Of a stretch of 64,000 nt of DNA, positions 62,929 to 64,000 are shown piece after piece; positions within the stretch are counted from its first letter, which is position 1, and every line of letters starts with the position of its first letter. The DNA comes from JBHOQS01 sp042408875. Its GTDB lineage: Bacteria; Chloroflexota; UBA11872; JBHOQS01. The position numbers were made by a program, and so were the translations under genes. The notes beneath the pieces are model-generated. The model was not told where the DNA came from and did not search any database. It worked only from the letters and a program-made list of their open reading frames with translations. The stretch lies in contig JBHOQS010000007.1 of the NCBI GenBank assembly GCA_042408875.1, positions 62,001 to 126,000 on the forward strand, written 5' to 3'.

Positions 62929-63939
62929 ATGAGCAGAATGGCCAATCGGACGCGGAGGAGCGCGCTCGCCGGTGCTGCGGCAGTGCTGGGCAGCGTGGCA
63001 GTGCCTGCGCTGCCGGGTCTGGCGCAGCCAGACTTGCGGTTCTACGCCGGTGATCCGGCGCTGGTCTACCGCGGTGATTGGGAACCAGCGCTGGCTGTTT
63101 CTGGGGAGCCGCCGGCGCGCCGGGCGCGCTTTGCCATGGCTGCGGTGGAGCTGACCTATGCCGGTCCGTGGGTCTCCTGGCTGACCGACGCCGGGCCAGA
63201 CCGGGGCACCGCGCGCGTTAGCATCGATGGCCAGGTGCGCGATGAAGAGATCGATTTGTATCACCCGACGGTCGAGCCGAGGGAGTTCCGCTGGTCCACG
63301 CTCGTTGCTGAGCGTCTCCATGTGATCCGCATCGAGGTGACCGGGAACCGTAATAGCCGCTCGGGCAGTAGCTGGGTGATCCATCGCGGGTTCGTTGTGC
63401 CGGATGCGCCGGTATTGCCCTCTGCCAGAGCGGTCGTGCAGCCGGCCGAGACGCCTATTCCGGGGCTGGCTGCGCCCGGTCAGGTCCCGCCCCCGGTGCC
63501 ACTTGCACCGGGGACAAGCTTTTACCGAGCCACCGATCCGCTCATCACCTATATCTTCGTGTGGGAGACGGTGCCCGGCCGTCCGGCATCCGACAACCTG
63601 CCTGCCCTGCCCCCATATCGTCAGGCGCGGACACGGCTCTCCAGCGCCGAATTCGCCTTCAATGGCCCGTCGATCACCTGGCACACGCTGGCCGGACCGG
63701 AGCATGGGATTGCGCGCGTGACTATTCGGAGTAGTGCGGGGGCGCCGCGGGAGGACTTTATCGATCTCTATCACCCGGTCGAGGAGCTGCGCAGCTACTC
63801 ATGGAGCGTGGCGGATCCGACGCGGATCTCGACCATCCGCATCGACGTCTGGGGGGACCACAGCGCCCGGTCCAAAGGGGATCTCGTCGTGATCCTGGGC
63901 TTCTCGACCCCCAGGGCCCCGGTGCCACCGACGTTCTGA
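62929..63939 (+). CDS. Secreted protein with a tandemly duplicated beta-domain
   Basis: A 336-residue exported protein. The N-terminus has a twin-arginine-like motif (RTRRSALAG, 7-15) and a hydrophobic stretch ending LPGLAQP. Then come two copies of one domain of about 120 residues: the first (about 36-155) holds DPALVYRGDWEP, ARVSIDGQVRDEEIDLYHP and IRIEVTG; the second (about 193-330) holds DPLITYIFVWET, ARVTIRSSAGAPREDFIDLYHP and IRIDVWG. A Pro-rich linker joins them. The pattern resembles jelly-roll, carbohydrate-binding-like domains. The ligand is unknown. It is the last gene in the window; 61 bases follow with no feature seen. Confidence 0.75.
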   Translation: MSRMANRTRRSALAGAAAVLGSVAVPALPGLAQPDLRFYAGDPALVYRGDWEPALAVSGEPPARRARFAMAAVELTYAGPWVSWLTDAGPDRGTARVSIDGQVRDEEIDLYHPTVEPREFRWSTLVAERLHVIRIEVTGNRNSRSGSSWVIHRGFVVPDAPVLPSARAVVQPAETPIPGLAAPGQVPPPVPLAPGTSFYRATDPLITYIFVWETVPGRPASDNLPALPPYRQARTRLSSAEFAFNGPSITWHTLAGPEHGIARVTIRSSAGAPREDFIDLYHPVEELRSYSWSVADPTRISTIRIDVWGDHSARSKGDLVVILGFSTPRAPVPPTF

Positions 63940-64000
63940 CGCCCGTGCGAGCAAAACGCTGTCGAAAGCGGGCATGTCGTTCCTGGATACTGGTTCCTGG

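Overview
The window is GC-rich, densely coded bacterial DNA from a chromosome core region. No tRNA, rRNA, insertion sequence, CRISPR array or phage gene was recognised. The inferred source is a Chloroflexota bacterium, possibly near Thermomicrobia/Sphaerobacter. This rests on the gene mix (DapL-type lysine synthesis, ATP-dependent PEP carboxykinase, a NuoE-NuoF fusion with a formate dehydrogenase, a DUF1385 gene between rpmE and prfA, and Tat-type lipoprotein solute-binding proteins), not on any search, so the placement is tentative.

Layout. 1-5192: two orphan solute-binding lipoproteins flanking an enolase-superfamily sugar-acid dehydratase. 5484-12063: PPOX-fold oxidase, uvrC, MFS transporter and DNA polymerase X. 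12090-13030: a nucleotidyltransferase/HEPN pair whose HEPN gene is frameshifted. 13168-17895: a three-gene NAD-linked formate dehydrogenase operon. 17975-25335 (minus strand): the conserved information-processing operon nusA-rnpM-infB-rbfA-nrnA-truB-ribF, preceded by a promoter and an intrinsic terminator that may act as an attenuator. 25613-30953: an acetyltransferase, two small paralogous genes, a large transglutaminase-like membrane protein that has lost its catalytic triad, and a membrane protein. 31304-33894: dapL and hflX. 34285-37267: a complete nitrate/sulfonate-type ABC importer. 37346-45850 (minus strand): ruvB, an IolD-like/IolE-like/SDR catabolic group, a coiled-coil repeat protein, then ruvC-ruvA and a YebC regulator. 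46207-50876: a double cupredoxin, an NHL-TPR protein and pckA. 51544-57142: a plus-strand group of cupin, solute-binding protein, SDR, solute-binding protein and DegT aminotransferase. 57222-59979: a membrane protein facing a thioredoxin-NHL protein. 60105-62587 (minus strand): rpmE, DUF1385, prfA. 62929-63939: a secreted protein with two copies of one domain.

The strongest unusual signal is at 58486-59979. The thioredoxin-NHL gene is open only if a TGA codon (59842-59844) is read through. That TGA sits where relatives carry the first Cys of the CxxC redox motif, and a hairpin begins 17 bases downstream of it, so the gene is a good selenocysteine candidate. Other points worth attention are the dead transglutaminase triad, the possible nusA attenuator, the recurrent TAC/GTA-rich palindromes and short tandem duplications between genes, and four solute-binding proteins without transporters beside them.

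How the genes work together: formate oxidation feeds NADH through the NuoEF-like module. The solute-binding proteins with dehydratase, IolD/IolE-like, SDR and DegT genes suggest scavenging of sugars, sugar acids or cyclitols. The rest is replication, repair, translation and lysine or central carbon metabolism.
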